Assembly: GCF_029784155.1 (NCBI RefSeq)
Contig: NC_073691.1
Coordinates: 66,718,839-66,782,838, forward strand
Length of the DNA: 64,000 bases
Direction of reading: 5' to 3'
DNA from: Uranotaenia lowii
Lineage: Eukaryota; Arthropoda; Insecta; Diptera; Culicidae
Below are positions 23,957 through 35,311 of this stretch, one piece after another. The position numbers and the translations under genes were made by a program. Below the pieces are notes generated by a model. It worked only from the letters and a program-made list of their open reading frames with translations. It did no database searches and was not told the origin of the DNA. Positions within the stretch are counted from its first letter, which is position 1. Each line of letters begins with the position of its first letter.

Positions 23957-26900
23957 TAAAGTTATTTCTACCCCAAAACGCAATCGGCTGACGCTAGCGA
24001 TTGTGCAAAAGGTGCTGGGTGACTTTTCATAAATCATAAAACGGGGTAAAGCACATGATGAGACGAAATTTTCACAACATTCTCCCTGTTATCCCAACTT
24101 CACATTGTATGGCACCATATGACTTTGGCTTAGTGTTATTCCACACATTTGTTGTATGTGGGTATTTATATAAGTATAAATGAGTGCAAAGCATACAGAA
24201 AGCCATCAACCTCGATGCTAAATCTTGCATGATTAATAAAATTACATATTAATGATGTGTTTGTCTTGGGAAGTTCGGGAAAACATTTGCCTTCTGTTCT
24301 GTTCTGTTACGGCTTTCTGTACACACAAACAAACACACGCCCACAAGCCGTCCCAAGAAACCTTCACCAATCTTAGGATTTCATCTCCCCGAATTTTCGC
24401 AGAAGGGAAGGAAAGGAACTAATGTCAACGGTTTTTCTTTATTAGGATATGCTAACGTACGTGTGAGTATGCGTTTGTTTGTTTAAGCTGTTATGCTTTT
24501 TCGTAAAGCCTTGATCTGCATGAGGCGTGTGTTTTGGCTGAGATATGTAGCTTGGAATATGAAAGGACTGGAATGCGAATTTTAGGAAATTTGCTAGCCA
24601 TCTTGTAGGCAAAATTTCTTGCAAACTGCTTCGGAAATGAAAATCTGGCCTAAGGAGTGAACCGGTGGGGAAATGGGAAGCTAAGTATAAGCGAGAAGTT
24701 GGAAATACATATAGCATAATGTTTATCTTTCCAAACGTTTCTGTTTAAACAATTTCGCACGAAATTAGCAGTTCTGCTCAATTTCAATTTGAAGTGTGCA
24801 GCAAGTTAAACAACCTGTTTTTTTTTCTTTTTTTGAGCTAAGAATATCCGCTTTTAATGATTGCACATCATCCTTCTTTTGCAAACGAAAATATGATTTG
24901 AATCATAAGAAGAAGTCCAAACTATATTTGTCCATTTTTTTTTTCATGATTTAACTTAAAACAAAATTTGAAAAGAGGTCCAAAAATTGCACCTGGTCCT
25001 AAATAAATACGATATCTTATTTTTGAGTTCCTATTACAGCTCTGATGAATTTTAATACAAAATTCCAGCACTAAATAAAAACTCGTTGCGTCAGGACTGA
25101 GTCGATCGTGTTTAAAACAAACTGATATTTTTTTGGCTCAAAAAGCTACCTATAAAATTTATGAGAGCTTCGTTGTTTGTTCTTGGTGCCTTCATTTCAA
25201 TTGGTTGTAAACAAAACAAAATTAACAGAACTGATGAAAAAACATTAGAACAGGTCTAAAACACATTGTTGGATCGAATGACGGACTTGCTTAATTGACG
25301 AGAAGAGCTATAATTGTCCTTATTTATTCTGAAATCATGCAAAAGGTTCCAGAAACCATTGCTACATATGTTCAATTATAATTTAATTATGAGTTTCATG
25401 AGGGCATTTCTCATTGGTTGAAAATTAAGTGGCAATCTGATTATAGAAATTCAGTTCTTAATAATAAATTTTAAATCAAACCCATTTTGAAGGCTCTGGT
25501 TCCATATTCCCATAACAAAAATTATATTTCGACAGATTTTCGTATTTCGGATTCTGTATCAAGTTTAGGATTCTTGATTTTCAGTTCGAGTAATCATAAG
25601 AAATTAAGAATGGAAAGCTGCTTTGAAATCCTGGCTCAAATTCTCGAAAATCACATGCATTTTCAGTAGATTTCAAATTATAAAAAAAGAAGAATTTTGT
25701 TTTATATTTATATTCGAAATTCTTAAACTTTATTTTACCACAAAATTTAAACATATAACGCTTCTAGGTGGCGATCCAAAATTGAAAACTCAGATTCAAT
25801 TACATCATTTGAAATTCACATTTTCAACCAGATTCACAAAACAGATCAAAAATCAATCATTGAAATGATGAATGAAAATTAAACCAGCTCTACAGAATTT
25901 AAATAATAGATTCATGAATGAGGGCTCAAAGGCTTGGATAATAAAGTTCTAATCTAGAAGTAAGATTCCTAAATCATATTTTTTGTACATTTCAAAAATC
26001 TTATAGAAATTTGGAAACAGATTCAAAGTTCAATTGAATGAGTTAATCAACATAAAATAGTTGAGAAATTCAAGAAAACATGAACTTTATCAAGATTTTT
26101 ATCATGCTATTGATTCTTCATGAAAAATATTTCCAGTTAAAGAAACATGTACCTGATCTTCACTTAAAAAATCTGCATAAAATACTTTATTTTTTTAGTG
26201 TATTGTTAAACATTATTAATATTGCAGTTTTTAAAGCCTAATTTCAAACTAAAATCATAAATTTAGCTCAAGTTTGCATCTTAAATATTTGATACGAAAT
26301 TGTTTTATCTCTTACTGTTTTTCATTTTGTAAAATTTTATTTATTTTCATCAAAGATTAGAATCTTAGAATTTTCAAAAGAGTTTAGAAGATTGGGCTTG
26401 TTTGATTTGAGTATAAGAATAATTTTTTTTTTAAAAGAAATTGAAAGCTACCCTAAAAAGAACTTATTTTTTTATGCTCAAATCAAATAACTTTGATCTA
26501 CCAGACTTTTAAACAAATTCAAAAATTTCAACCATCGATGAAAGCAAATTTCATATTTTGGCTTCATTATAAAAATTTAGCTCACCCTTTAGGCTAAGGA
26601 CCACTGTTTTAAAGTTACTTTTTTTAAGGTTTTTTTAAATGACACTTTATCATCTTTGTGGCATTCGTGTCTTCTCTAAAGTTACGATTTCATTCAAAAA
26701 CTATTAATAAGTACTTAAAAATGAATAATCATCTAGTTACACACATAATTTGTTTTATTTTTTTTATTCGTGTGTTGTTGGGCAAAAAATCATAGGTAAA
26801 AATAAGTCACCAAAATTCGTATTTTTGAAACAATTTACAACAAATTGACACTCCAAGGATTATAACGGGTTAAAAAATCAGGTACGGATGAGGGTTAAAC

Positions 26901-27000
26901 AATATATGTAAGAAATAGTTCAATAATCAAAAATCAGTATTTCAACCAAGATGAAAGTGAATTCTAAGGAAATAACGAAAATAATTTCCTTAAGCCGTTG
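23957..27000. other. No gene seen (3 kb, AT-rich)
   Basis: 24100-24720 is more balanced in composition and holds a 91-codon minus-strand frame (24442-24717) that I do not recognise. 24720-26980 is strongly AT-rich with many GATTTCAAAAT-like phrases and no discernible element ends. Confidence 0.5.
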
Positions 27001-27012
27001 ACTCAGGCGCTT

Positions 27013-27300
27013 TTACCCTATTCCCGATACGTACACACTAATATCGCAATTATTCCGCTCGGGACCATGATCCACCGAATTACAGGAAACATTTGAAAAT
27101 GACACTTGAGCTGTCAAAAAACAAGAGTTTTCCTGGGCCATAGAGAGATTGCTAACTGAACCCCGTAGTACTTTATATCTCCTGAAATTCGGAGGAACTC
27201 TCTCTCGAATGCTCAGGAACTCGATCACATCCAGGGCATCGATTCCCTGTAAAACGTTACTCGCAAAGACTGTCACTGCCACGTGTTTGTATTGCAGCAT
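27013..27300 (-). CDS. Unrecognised 95-codon open frame
   Basis: Lies in a locally less AT-rich block (27000-27430). The translation has a balanced amino-acid composition, with DALDVIEFLSIRERVPPNFR in the middle, unlike the low-complexity frames around it. No upstream splice site or promoter was established and a plus-strand frame overlaps it (27149-27415). It may be an exon or a gene relic; equally it may be chance. Confidence 0.25.
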   Translation of the reverse strand: MLQYKHVAVTVFASNVLQGIDALDVIEFLSIRERVPPNFRRYKVLRGSVSNLSMAQENSCFLTAQVSFSNVSCNSVDHGPERNNCDISVYVSGIG

Positions 27301-27852
27301 ATTTCCTCAGAATTCAATCCTCCTCCTCTTTAGTGAGGAACTGAATTTTTCTTTCAAAGCATTCACCGGCGGAGTTTGGGCGTCGACGTTAGCTGGACAC
27401 CAAGATCATCGTTGACATCATTTCCAGCCCACATTTGAATGTAAATAAAAGATTTTTTTTAATTTTTTTTTTATTCTTAGCGGCCCGCCACACTCCCCCA
27501 CACCAAGAAGCTCAAATGAGCCCCCTGGTAATGGACGCTAACTGTTCTCAGCATGTCTGACAGCAAAAGGAAAAACACAAACGCGAACAAAAATTTACTC
27601 ATGCTGAGAACTTTAATAATATTATTACTTAGTGCGAGGAGATGTTACGTTACAAAACTTAATTACAACATGAATCTCAGTGGAAATAATATTTCCTTTT
27701 AAGAGATCCATGTACATTTTTTGATAATAATTACTAAAATTTAATATGAAAAACTACAAAAAATTTATTAAACTACATTTAATTATACTAAATTTACAGC
27801 TAAGAAAAATACAAGACAAATAATAAATAACTTCTGAATAGTGGTTGGATGT
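27301..27852. other. Probable 3' region of a minus-strand retroelement
   Basis: The sequence immediately downstream (minus sense) of the retrotransposon tail at 27853 is AT-rich and non-coding. CATGCTGAGAAC and GTTCTCAGCATG form an inverted pair near 27552 and 27600. 27480-27530 is a short C-rich patch. Confidence 0.35.
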
Positions 27853-28092
27853 TCAACGGCTTAAACTTTCTTTGAAATAATGTATAAGTTTGGTTTTGAA
27901 ACAGTTTCTATTCGTTGAATTTTTTATATCTTCAGGAAGAACGTTGAATTTGGTTGGACCAATAAAAGAAATTCGGCGTTGACCACGAGAAGTTGAAGAT
28001 GTGCTGCGTACTAAGTGATGAGAAAAGCGGGTGTTATGGATTCTAACTCCTGTTGTAAATCTCAGGCTTTGACTACTGTTTGAAGAGTGCAA
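27853..28092 (-). pseudogene. Non-LTR retrotransposon ORF2 C-terminus
   Basis: An 80-codon minus-strand frame with the typical tail of CR1/L2/Jockey-type ORF2 proteins, which copy their RNA at a nicked genomic site. It contains RGQRRISFIGPTKFNVLPEDIKN followed by CFKTKLIHYF and a stop. The phrase order, basic stretch then GP..FN.LP..I, then FK.KL, is the part of the call that is visible. The reverse transcriptase and endonuclease domains are absent, so this is a severely 5'-truncated copy, as is usual for target-primed insertions. Its 5' side runs straight into the foldback element at 28137. Confidence 0.75.
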
Positions 28093-28136
28093 ATTATCAA
28101 ATACATAAATTATTGTTTGTAAATCGTAAATTGTAA

Positions 28137-29292
28137 ATGATTTTTTGCAAAATTTTTAAGTAGCGTTTACATGAGTAAATTTTAACTTTTAGGTTTGTAT
28201 GGGAAAATTGAATATTTATTATTCATTTATTATACTTATTATTATTATTATTATAATTTATTTGAGACCTTTTAACCACCCGGGTCATTCGGGTCTAATA
28301 TTTATTATACTGATTCATATTATTTATACTGAAAAATCAACATCATTTTTGTTTCGTCTATGGAAGCGATCCAGCTGATGGTTTTTATGCCAATTTATAA
28401 AATTCCTAATGGAAATTTTCCGCTGAACAACTTTGTCGAAGGTCATAACTTCGTATCTTATTAGGCAAAAAAGTTATTAGCTGTTTAACAGTGGTATGTC
28501 TTTTCGCATTGATTAACAATAAATTCAATTGACATCACTGCTGGAGCCTCGCGAAGTGTTGCTTGGAAAGTAGTCACGCAATACCTCGCTAGGCACTCTG
28601 CAGGGATGTCAATTTAATTTATTGTTTATCAGTGCGAAAAGACATACCCCTGTTAAACAGCTAATAACTTTTTTGTCTAAAAAGGCTGGAACAAATATCA
28701 ATTTCTTCTTTTGTCACCCCCCCCTCTCCTTCGAAATTTCAAAAAACCCGAAGGGGGAAATAAATAAATTTTGAAGTATTTTATGTGAATTTCGTAAAAA
28801 AATCAAGTATCAGAAAGATTACAAGACCAAAAAACTAAATTTTGGAAGATTAGAGTTATTTCACCGTTTGTATTTTTGATTTTATTGAATTTTTAGATGA
28901 AAAGTTACTTGATTTGTAGGTTTTGTGCAATGATATAGTTCGTAATTTTGTTGCATACAAGATTTCGTGCAATTTATTCCAATTTATTTTTTTTCGCATT
29001 ATTTTTTATTGTCCCCCCCCCTCGCGATGTTCCAATTCCCAGTGACAAAAGAAGGATTTGAAATTTGTTCCGGCCTAAGATACAAAGTTAATGTCTTCGA
29101 CAAAGTTGTTCAGCGGAAAATTTCCTTTAGCAAATTTATAAATTGGCACAAAAACCATCAGCTGGCTCGATTCCACAGACGAAACAAAAATGATGTTGAT
29201 TTTTCAGTACAAAATATTCAATTTTCCCATACAAACCTAAAAGTTCAAATTTACTCATGTAAACGTTACTTAAAATTTTTGCAAAAAATCAT
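28137..29292. repeat. Long inverted-repeat (foldback) element, 1.16 kb
   Basis: The left arm ATGATTTTTTGCAAAATTTT... (28137) is complementary to the right end ...AAATTTTTGCAAAAAATCAT (29292). Further paired blocks run inward: ACATGAGTAAATTT with AAATTTACTCATGT, CCAGCTGATGGTTTTTATGCC with GGCACAAAAACCATCAGCTGG, and an inner palindrome centred near 28560 (CAGCTAATAACTTTTTTG with its complement). C-rich runs at 28721 and 29013 also mirror each other. No protein is encoded. Confidence 0.85.
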
Positions 29293-30018
29293 GGATGAGT
29301 TTTAGACCAAGACGGAGCTTTTTAGGCCCCAGGGTTTGAGAAATTCCAAAATGACTCCAAATCGACTCAGTCTAATGGACATACTGTGTGGAATTTAGTT
29401 TTTTACAGTACAATGAAATGTGTGTGGTGTAATGAAGTGCAGAGTAAAGAAAAATAAATAAATGTTTGAAATTCTAAAAAAAAGTAATTTATTAGGTGAC
29501 AAATTTTCGAATGTCATCAGTACCGGACCTTCATCAATACCTGTTTCTGACGCCTGGTGGCCTTTAATACGTCTGAATAGGTTCGTGATCTTTCTGGCAA
29601 CCAACATCTGTAGTTCTGTTGCTTTCACGAATCGCTGTACGGCGACGAATTCATCGGTATAAAACAAAATCTATCGCCAATTTAGTAATACTTCTGGGGG
29701 TCCTAGCGATACGTAATTGTCATATGGAGGTTTGTGGTAGCGTTACGATTTGTGACAAACCGAGGGCGTGCTCGAAAATTACATATTTTGCGTTACCCAA
29801 GCACTGTTGGTTGAAGTTGCAGTTTTTCATCGGTAGTACTACGAGCACCCACATATTCAGATAGGGTCTCCAAGTGTAATCGAAGTTCCCTTGAAAGATC
29901 CATCCAAATGCATGTGCAGCATCATTGAGGCGTACAATTCCAAGGTATATCCGGCTAGCATTTCACTAATGCTAAAACCGCCAACCTTCATTGTACTATA
30001 CATATGTGCCAGGTTATT
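29293..30018. other. No gene; GTTACG-type relic at 29690-29830
   Basis: A minus-strand open frame (29395-29667, 90 codons) has no recognised family. 29725-29800 contains GTAGCGTTACGATTTGTGAC and GCGTTACCC, the signature of a degenerate repeat also present at 40.4, 44.05 and 57.7 kb. Confidence 0.45.
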
Positions 30019-30085
30019 TCACGACCAGGATTTGATCTCATGACCGTTGGCTTAGGAGACAAAATGGTATCCTCCAGGCCACGAT
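30019..30085 (-). repeat. tRNA-like (SINE) relic
   Basis: On the minus strand the order GTGGCCTGGAGGATA ... TCTCCTAAGCCA ... CATGAGATCAAATCC reproduces A-box, anticodon-arm and B-box-like parts of a tRNA. The phrase CATGAGATCRAATCC recurs in the tRNA-like relic at 32.2 kb. Pairing is imperfect, so I read it as a tRNA-derived SINE head and not a functional tRNA. Confidence 0.5.
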
Positions 30086-30499
30086 CTGCTGGCCAGCCTT
30101 TAATTTTATGAACACTGTTTCTAAAAACACTTTTTTTTCCTATGAACACTGTTTCGAGAATGAATAATGTTTCTGTCTCGTTGGCAAACTTAAGCAATAT
30201 TAAGAAACAAAACTTTTGCCTTGGCTACAAAGTTTTCCTCGGCTAACGGATTAAGCTACTAACCACCAAGTCTGGCATAAAAATACTCGGTTGAACCAAA
30301 GTCTAGTCTGAGTCACGCGTGACCTGCAATTTGAGGGGGAGCCATAAAGCCATTTGGCCCGCAAACAACAGCGAAATCTTGCAATCAGCGTGCATGTTCT
30401 ACCTACAACAGAGGGCAGTTTGCTATATTTAAGTGTGTATGTATACAAATATGCTGCTGCATGACGAGGAATGTTTGCCGAGTCGTCCCACTAAATAGG

Positions 30500-30900
30500 T
30501 CTTACATCCAGTTTCAGGTTCAACAGGAAACTCCGGAGTCTTGAAGCGAAAAGCCATCCAAAGATTCCTAGCCAGCCGTTCCGTTCGTGTGCTGATCTGG
30601 GAAACATCACGCCAAGTTTACCATCATCCTACATTAGGTCCTCGAATCCCAGCCAAACCGAAACCGAGAAATCACGTGAATCGAAGAATTTTTAAAGTAA
30701 ACATCGAACGTGAGCAAACGTTTGCAATTGTGCAGAAAGTTGCCGTTACTGGCTGCTCCTCCGCTGGGAAAGCCTCCATTACCGAAATCATTTGGCGCGG
30801 CGGCGAAAAAAAGATATCGATTGATCCCGAAAGTGGGGGCGGCTTTAAGAGTCGCTACTCACATGGCCGATAAGTTTACCTACTGTTTTTTCACGGATCA
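30500..30900 (+). other. Possible exon or coding relic
   Basis: After a plausible acceptor (CCAGTTTCAG, near 30519) one frame is open for about 60 codons, rich in Ser, Pro, Glu and Lys, ending at a TAA near 30690. The overlapping frame 30541-30873 is open for 110 codons. The composition is more coding-like than in neighbouring DNA. I recognise no domain in either frame and cannot choose between them. Confidence 0.2.
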
Positions 30901-32199
30901 ATTCGATTAATTCAGTTCACGTGGAGACGGTTCCGGAAAAATGGCGTGCTGACGAATATGAAGGTTTGGAAAAGTTTTTCCCCATCGATTGATGCCAATC
31001 GTTGCCAAGTTGAATCTCACTCTCGCTGGTGCCTCTATTTTTCCCCGAGGGCACTTGGGATTTAATCAAGATTGGATAAGATTGAATATCAGTTTTTTTT
31101 TGTATTGGTAGTTTCACATTTCATTAAGTTGTTGTGAATTTTCTCTTCAAAGAATCTTCAAAGAATTAAATATTAAGCCTAAATTTCTAAAATAAAAATT
31201 GGTTTTTGGCCAGATGAAATGTGTGATAAAAATTCTATCATATTCTGTGTCTGTAAGTTGCGGTTTGAAAATGGAAGATGGAATGTCCATCTTACTGTCC
31301 CGAGTTTCAAGAAAATAGCTTTTATCAAAGAAACTAGACAAGTCCATGAAAACATCGGAAGGTTTCATTTGAAACCGCAAAATCCTATTACAAGCATGTT
31401 GATTGAAAAAAAAGTAGCTGAAATCTTATTATTTCCGCTTTGTCTTATAGGACAGGACGCTTTTAATTTAAAACTTGAGCGGGTTTCAAAAATAGATTTT
31501 GAATAAAGCCATATCAAGATAAGGAATACAATAATTCCAAGATAACAGTTTTTTTTTAAAACCTATCATTAATAAAACTTCCGGCAATTGTGCTTAACCA
31601 ACAGCTGCCAAAACATTGCTGCCGATACCGACCCAAATATGACCGCGCGTCCGGATTGCACCACACACATAAAACTTTATTTATTTCGACAACTTTTGCA
31701 CATTTAGTTCATTGAAGATAATTCCCGATGGTGTGCTCAGCGTGTGTGGATACGTGAACGATTCAACCCAAATGGTCGCGCCAAACAACTTATCACGCCC
31801 GGCTCCTGGCAGTAGTGGTGGTGGAGGGTGTTGTCCAATTTTTTTCGGCTAGGGTGTTTCGAAAATCTGTAATTATATTTTAATTGTGAACCACTGCGCC
31901 AATGTTGTTGCTTTATTAGAATTAGTATTAAATTGCGTCCAGGTGCAATTTAAATATATTGGTGTTGAAATGATCTAAAAAAAATGCAAATTTACAAAAA
32001 GTTCAAAAACAGCTATCTTAAAAAATTTCAAATAAAACCCCTGTCTTTTTTTAGGAACGTAATGATGCCACAATGTATCTAACTTCGATTTTTTTTTAAT
32101 TTAACCGCAGCTTTTTTGATGTCATGCTATTTTGCAGAGGAATGATGAGCAAACCAAATTTGTTAAATTTGTAAGCTTCAACAGCTTCAAAGCCGCAGC
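30901..32199. other. No gene seen
   Basis: A 95-codon plus-strand frame (31219-31506) shows no family signature. 31580-31860 is the least AT-rich part and contains short TGG repeats. No element ends could be matched. Confidence 0.45.
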
Positions 32200-32266
32200 C
32201 CGTGGCGTAGAGTATAGCCTTCAAGTCTTCTTAACCAGCAGCCATGAGATCGAATCCCAGCCACGG
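32200..32266 (+). repeat. tRNA-like (SINE) relic
   Basis: A perfect 7-bp acceptor-like stem (CCGTGGC at 32200-32206 pairs with GCCACGG at 32260-32266) encloses GTAGAGTATAGCC, an A-box-like stretch, and GATCGAATCCC, a B-box. At 67 bases it is short for a tRNA and the arms do not fold cleanly. It shares CATGAGATCRAATCC with the relic at 30.0 kb. Confidence 0.55.
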
Positions 32267-32630
32267 CGTACATATTTCTATTGGTTGGTTGGTTTCTATT
32301 GGTTGGTGGTTTCAACATTTGTAAGATGATAGCCATCATATTTTCGGAAGATATACGCTTAGAGTTAAGACAAAAGAATCTATTCGAGGAAACACCAAGT
32401 ATCGTTGAGATCCTATATGTGTTTGTGTTCGTTTTTTTAAACATAATTTTAGCTGTTTTGAATTTTTTCCTCTTATAAAGATTCTGAGAGAGACTTCATA
32501 AGATCGGTTTTGAATATTCATGAAATAACCCTTGGAAAACCGAACATAAGACCCCCAAGAACTCGATTCCGCTTTATCTATTTAAAAAAATGCAATGTTT
32601 ATTGATTCCGACGAATATTACTAAGTAAAG
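32267..32630. other. No gene; tandem TATTGGTTGGT
   Basis: A short TTTCTATTGGTTGGT tandem at 32275-32310 may be the tail repeat of the SINE-like unit. The remainder is AT-rich and featureless. The last 8 bases (32623-32630) are the left target duplication of the next hAT element. Confidence 0.45.
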
Positions 32631-32808
32631 CAGGCATGTTAAACTGGGGGTTTGCGGGCCGCATGCGGCCCGCGGCCTTGGTCAATGCGGCCCGCGTAGC
32701 CCCGCATTAAATTGTCACAAAAAAACACCACTGATTTTTATGTAAAATATTACTGCGAAAAACTAAAGTTAAATGTAACGTTTTTAACATAATTAAAGTT
32801 CCAACATG

Positions 32809-33690
32809 TGCAAATCAGTTTCAGATACTATAAATTTTATCCGTTCCCGTGGCTTGAAGCATCGCCAATTTTCGACATTTTTTGAAGACATTAGACATGA
32901 ATTAGATTGTGTTTCTTACTACACAGAAGTACGCTGGCTTTCCTGCTACGAGAGGAAATAACATTATTTTTGGAAATGAAAGGTGAACCTGTTGAACATT
33001 TTCAAGCAGAGGGTTCAGGATTTGGCATTTGCCGTAGATCTCACTGGCCACCTGCAAGATTTGAACTTAAAACTTCAAGGATAAGAAAAAAATATCATAG
33101 CTGCTTGTGATGATGTAAAAAACATTCAAGCGAAGCTACGGTCATGGATCAACTATATTTCCAAAGAACACCTTGTGCACTTCTCTAAGTGTCAAGAACT
33201 GAAAAAATCAAATGAGGCTGCATCATTTGGTAAATACATACTTCACCTAGAATCGTTGCTAGATGCATTCAAAAGCCGTTTACGTGACTTTAATTCATAC
33301 GAGCAAGAATTTTTGTATCTCCATTTTCGTTTGCTCCTGAAAATGCTGCTGATAATTTGCAACTAGATTTGATAGAGCTCGATTCATTATTAAAAGCGAA
33401 ATACATTGAAGTGGCTGTACCAAAATTTTAAAGCTATTTGCCTGAAAGCTACGTTGAGTTACGGAAATTTGTTGCCAGAATTCTTGCTATGTTTGCAAGT
33501 ACCTATCTATGTGAGCAGTTTTTTTCCATAATGAAAGCTCCAAAAACTCCTCATCGTTCGAGATTATCTGATAAAAATTTATCACCAATCATTATAGTGT
33601 CAGTTACAAATAAACTTCAACCTGATATTAATAAACTAGTAACTCAGAAAAGATGCCAAGCATCAGGACAATATATAATGCATTATAATA
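32809..33690 (+). pseudogene. hAT transposase pseudogene (GTF2IRD2-like)
   Basis: hAT transposases excise and reinsert DNA with an 8-bp target duplication. Readable in order: FIRSRGLKHRQFSTFFEDI and YYTEVRWLSCYE (32845-32950), the central region of this lineage. Then DLTGHLQDLNLKLQG (33035-33080), LRSWINYISKEHLVHFSKCQ (33130-33200), a helix-rich spacer, then YVELRKFVARILAMFASTYLCEQFFS (33450-33530) followed by HRSRLSDKNL, the C-terminal dimerisation region of hAT proteins. At least three frameshifts or stops break it and the N-terminal zinc finger is missing. The closest lineage I know is the Charlie-type group that gave the vertebrate GTF2IRD2 fusion. Confidence 0.88.
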
Positions 33691-33709
33691 AAAGAATGTT
33701 AAACATTAA

Positions 33710-34439
33710 GGGGGGGGTAGGGTCTAACACTTTCAAAAAATCGATTTTTTTATTTTTTTATTTTCTTATTGTAAAACATTTCAAGAATGTTGTGTCAAAT
33801 TTTCAAGTCAATTGAAGCAAAACTGTAGAAGTTATAGGCATTTATCTCCTCCTATCTAACACTGCAAAGAAGCAAGATCAGAAACTTCAAACGCGTTTTT
33901 CTCGAAAGCACGTTTTTAAAGTCCGTGGACATCGTCATTTGAAAACTACTTATCCGATTCTTTTCAAATTTGGAACATATTTTCTACATATAAAATACCA
34001 GACCCCAACGTTTTTCTTTTTTTGTTTTTTTTACTTTGGGGAGATTTTACAGATAAAAAATGGCGGATTTTTTCGTGAAAAATCGTAGTTTTTACTTCAA
34101 ACAGTCACAAAAATTTCCTAAAAACATTTTTAAGTTAAATAAAAACGTTGGGGTCCAGAAAAACATCTATTAAAAATATTTTGCTCTGATTTTTTGACTT
34201 CAGATGATTCTGTGCTGAGATACAGTGTCCACCGCAAATCCTGTTTTTTAAAAGGCATCCTCGAAAGAGTCCCGTCACCAGTTCATTTTTCAATATTTTT
34301 CTACGAAAAAATTACTAAATGTTCTTTTAACAATGCTTTGTATAATGCAAAAAATTTGAATACATTTGTTTGAACGATAGCTCTAGAAAAAAATCGTGAA
34401 AATGGTGTTTTTTTTTACCCGTTAGACCCTACCCCCTCC
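33710..34439. mobile_element. TTAA-flanked element nested in the hAT
   Basis: 730 bp bounded by GGGGGGGGTAGGGTCTAAC and its complement GTTAGACCCTACCCCCTCC, with TTAA on both sides (33706-33709 and 34440-34443). TTAA duplications are typical of piggyBac and Kolobok transposases. The interior is non-coding and holds an inverted AAACGTTGGGGTC pair: CCCCAACGTTTTTCT near 34002 and AAAAACGTTGGGGTCC near 34141. It interrupts the tail of the hAT, so it is the younger of the two. Confidence 0.88.
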
Positions 34440-34628
34440 TTAAAAGCTTTAATTAATATTTAACGCAAAATTTCATTCCAAGTTTACTTATAACTATATT
34501 CCATTGCATTGTATCTAATCTCCGCGAAACTAATATGTTATGTTTTCTAACTGATTTTGGCTGCGGCCCTCTACGTCATAGAAAATGTTTGATGCGGCCC
34601 GCACACCTAAACGAGTTTGACATGCCTG

Positions 34629-35019
34629 AAGTAAAGTATATTTTACATAACAAGTTGTGCTCTTTAAGCGAAATAAAGTCATTATAGACCATCAGCTAAC
34701 AAGCACAAGTAACTCGGAGAAAGACAATCAAGAAGTGTTTACAGAGAGTTAACATTAAGTTCATTTAATGAAGTCTGGTCGAAAGTATAAATGAGTTGAC
34801 AGTTGATCACCTGTCTCTTTCCAAAGGACTAAGATCGATTCCTACCAGGTCGAAACGATTGAACGAAGCTATGAGTATTAAGAAGTGATCTGAACAGATA
34901 TTAACTAAATTTATTTTGTTGTATGTACATATTTTGAAGAACGTTTAAAAATAATAGAACTCTTTTTTAACCTTAGAACATTAAAATTAAAAAATATGAG
35001 AGGGGGGGGGGGGTATTTA
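34629..35019. other. No gene; G12 run
   Basis: AT-rich DNA between the hAT duplication and the DD37E element, ending in a run of twelve G at about 35002-35013. Confidence 0.5.
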
Positions 35020-35311
35020 AAGGGTGGTACGGTCAAAATTTGTTCAATATCAACTTGACGTATTCCTTTCAATTTTGCATTTTAACCTTCCAAAGTCGTT
35101 CGGGTCAATATGACCCGAAGCGCACATTCAAATCATCATAACTCTTCGAGAAAAAATCGCAAAAATTTGATTTTAAAAACCTCCCTGGGGAATCACGAAA
35201 TACACAATCTGTAGTACCAGGCAACTTCCTGTGACCACCGGAAGTGCTCCCTCAAAAAAATCCGTAATTAGGCTGTTCGGGTCTATATGACCCGAGAGTT
35301 TGCGTAAGTTC

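Larger units (their letters stand above)
32631..34628 (+). mobile_element. hAT transposon relic with perfect 8-bp TSD
   Basis: 1,998 bp. The ends CAGGCATGTTAAACT (32631) and, complemented, CAGGCATGTCAAACT (34628) are inverted repeats, followed inward by GCGGCCCGC-rich sequence on both sides. A perfect 8-bp duplication AAGTAAAG flanks it (32623-32630 and 34629-34636). It encodes a broken hAT transposase and contains a nested 730-bp TTAA-flanked element. Removing the nested element leaves a hAT of about 1.26 kb, so the copy is internally deleted as well as mutated. Confidence 0.93.

Noticed and set aside
32200..32266. Functional tRNA gene
   Set aside because: Too short, D and anticodon arms do not pair, and a diverged relative lies nearby; a SINE relic is more likely.
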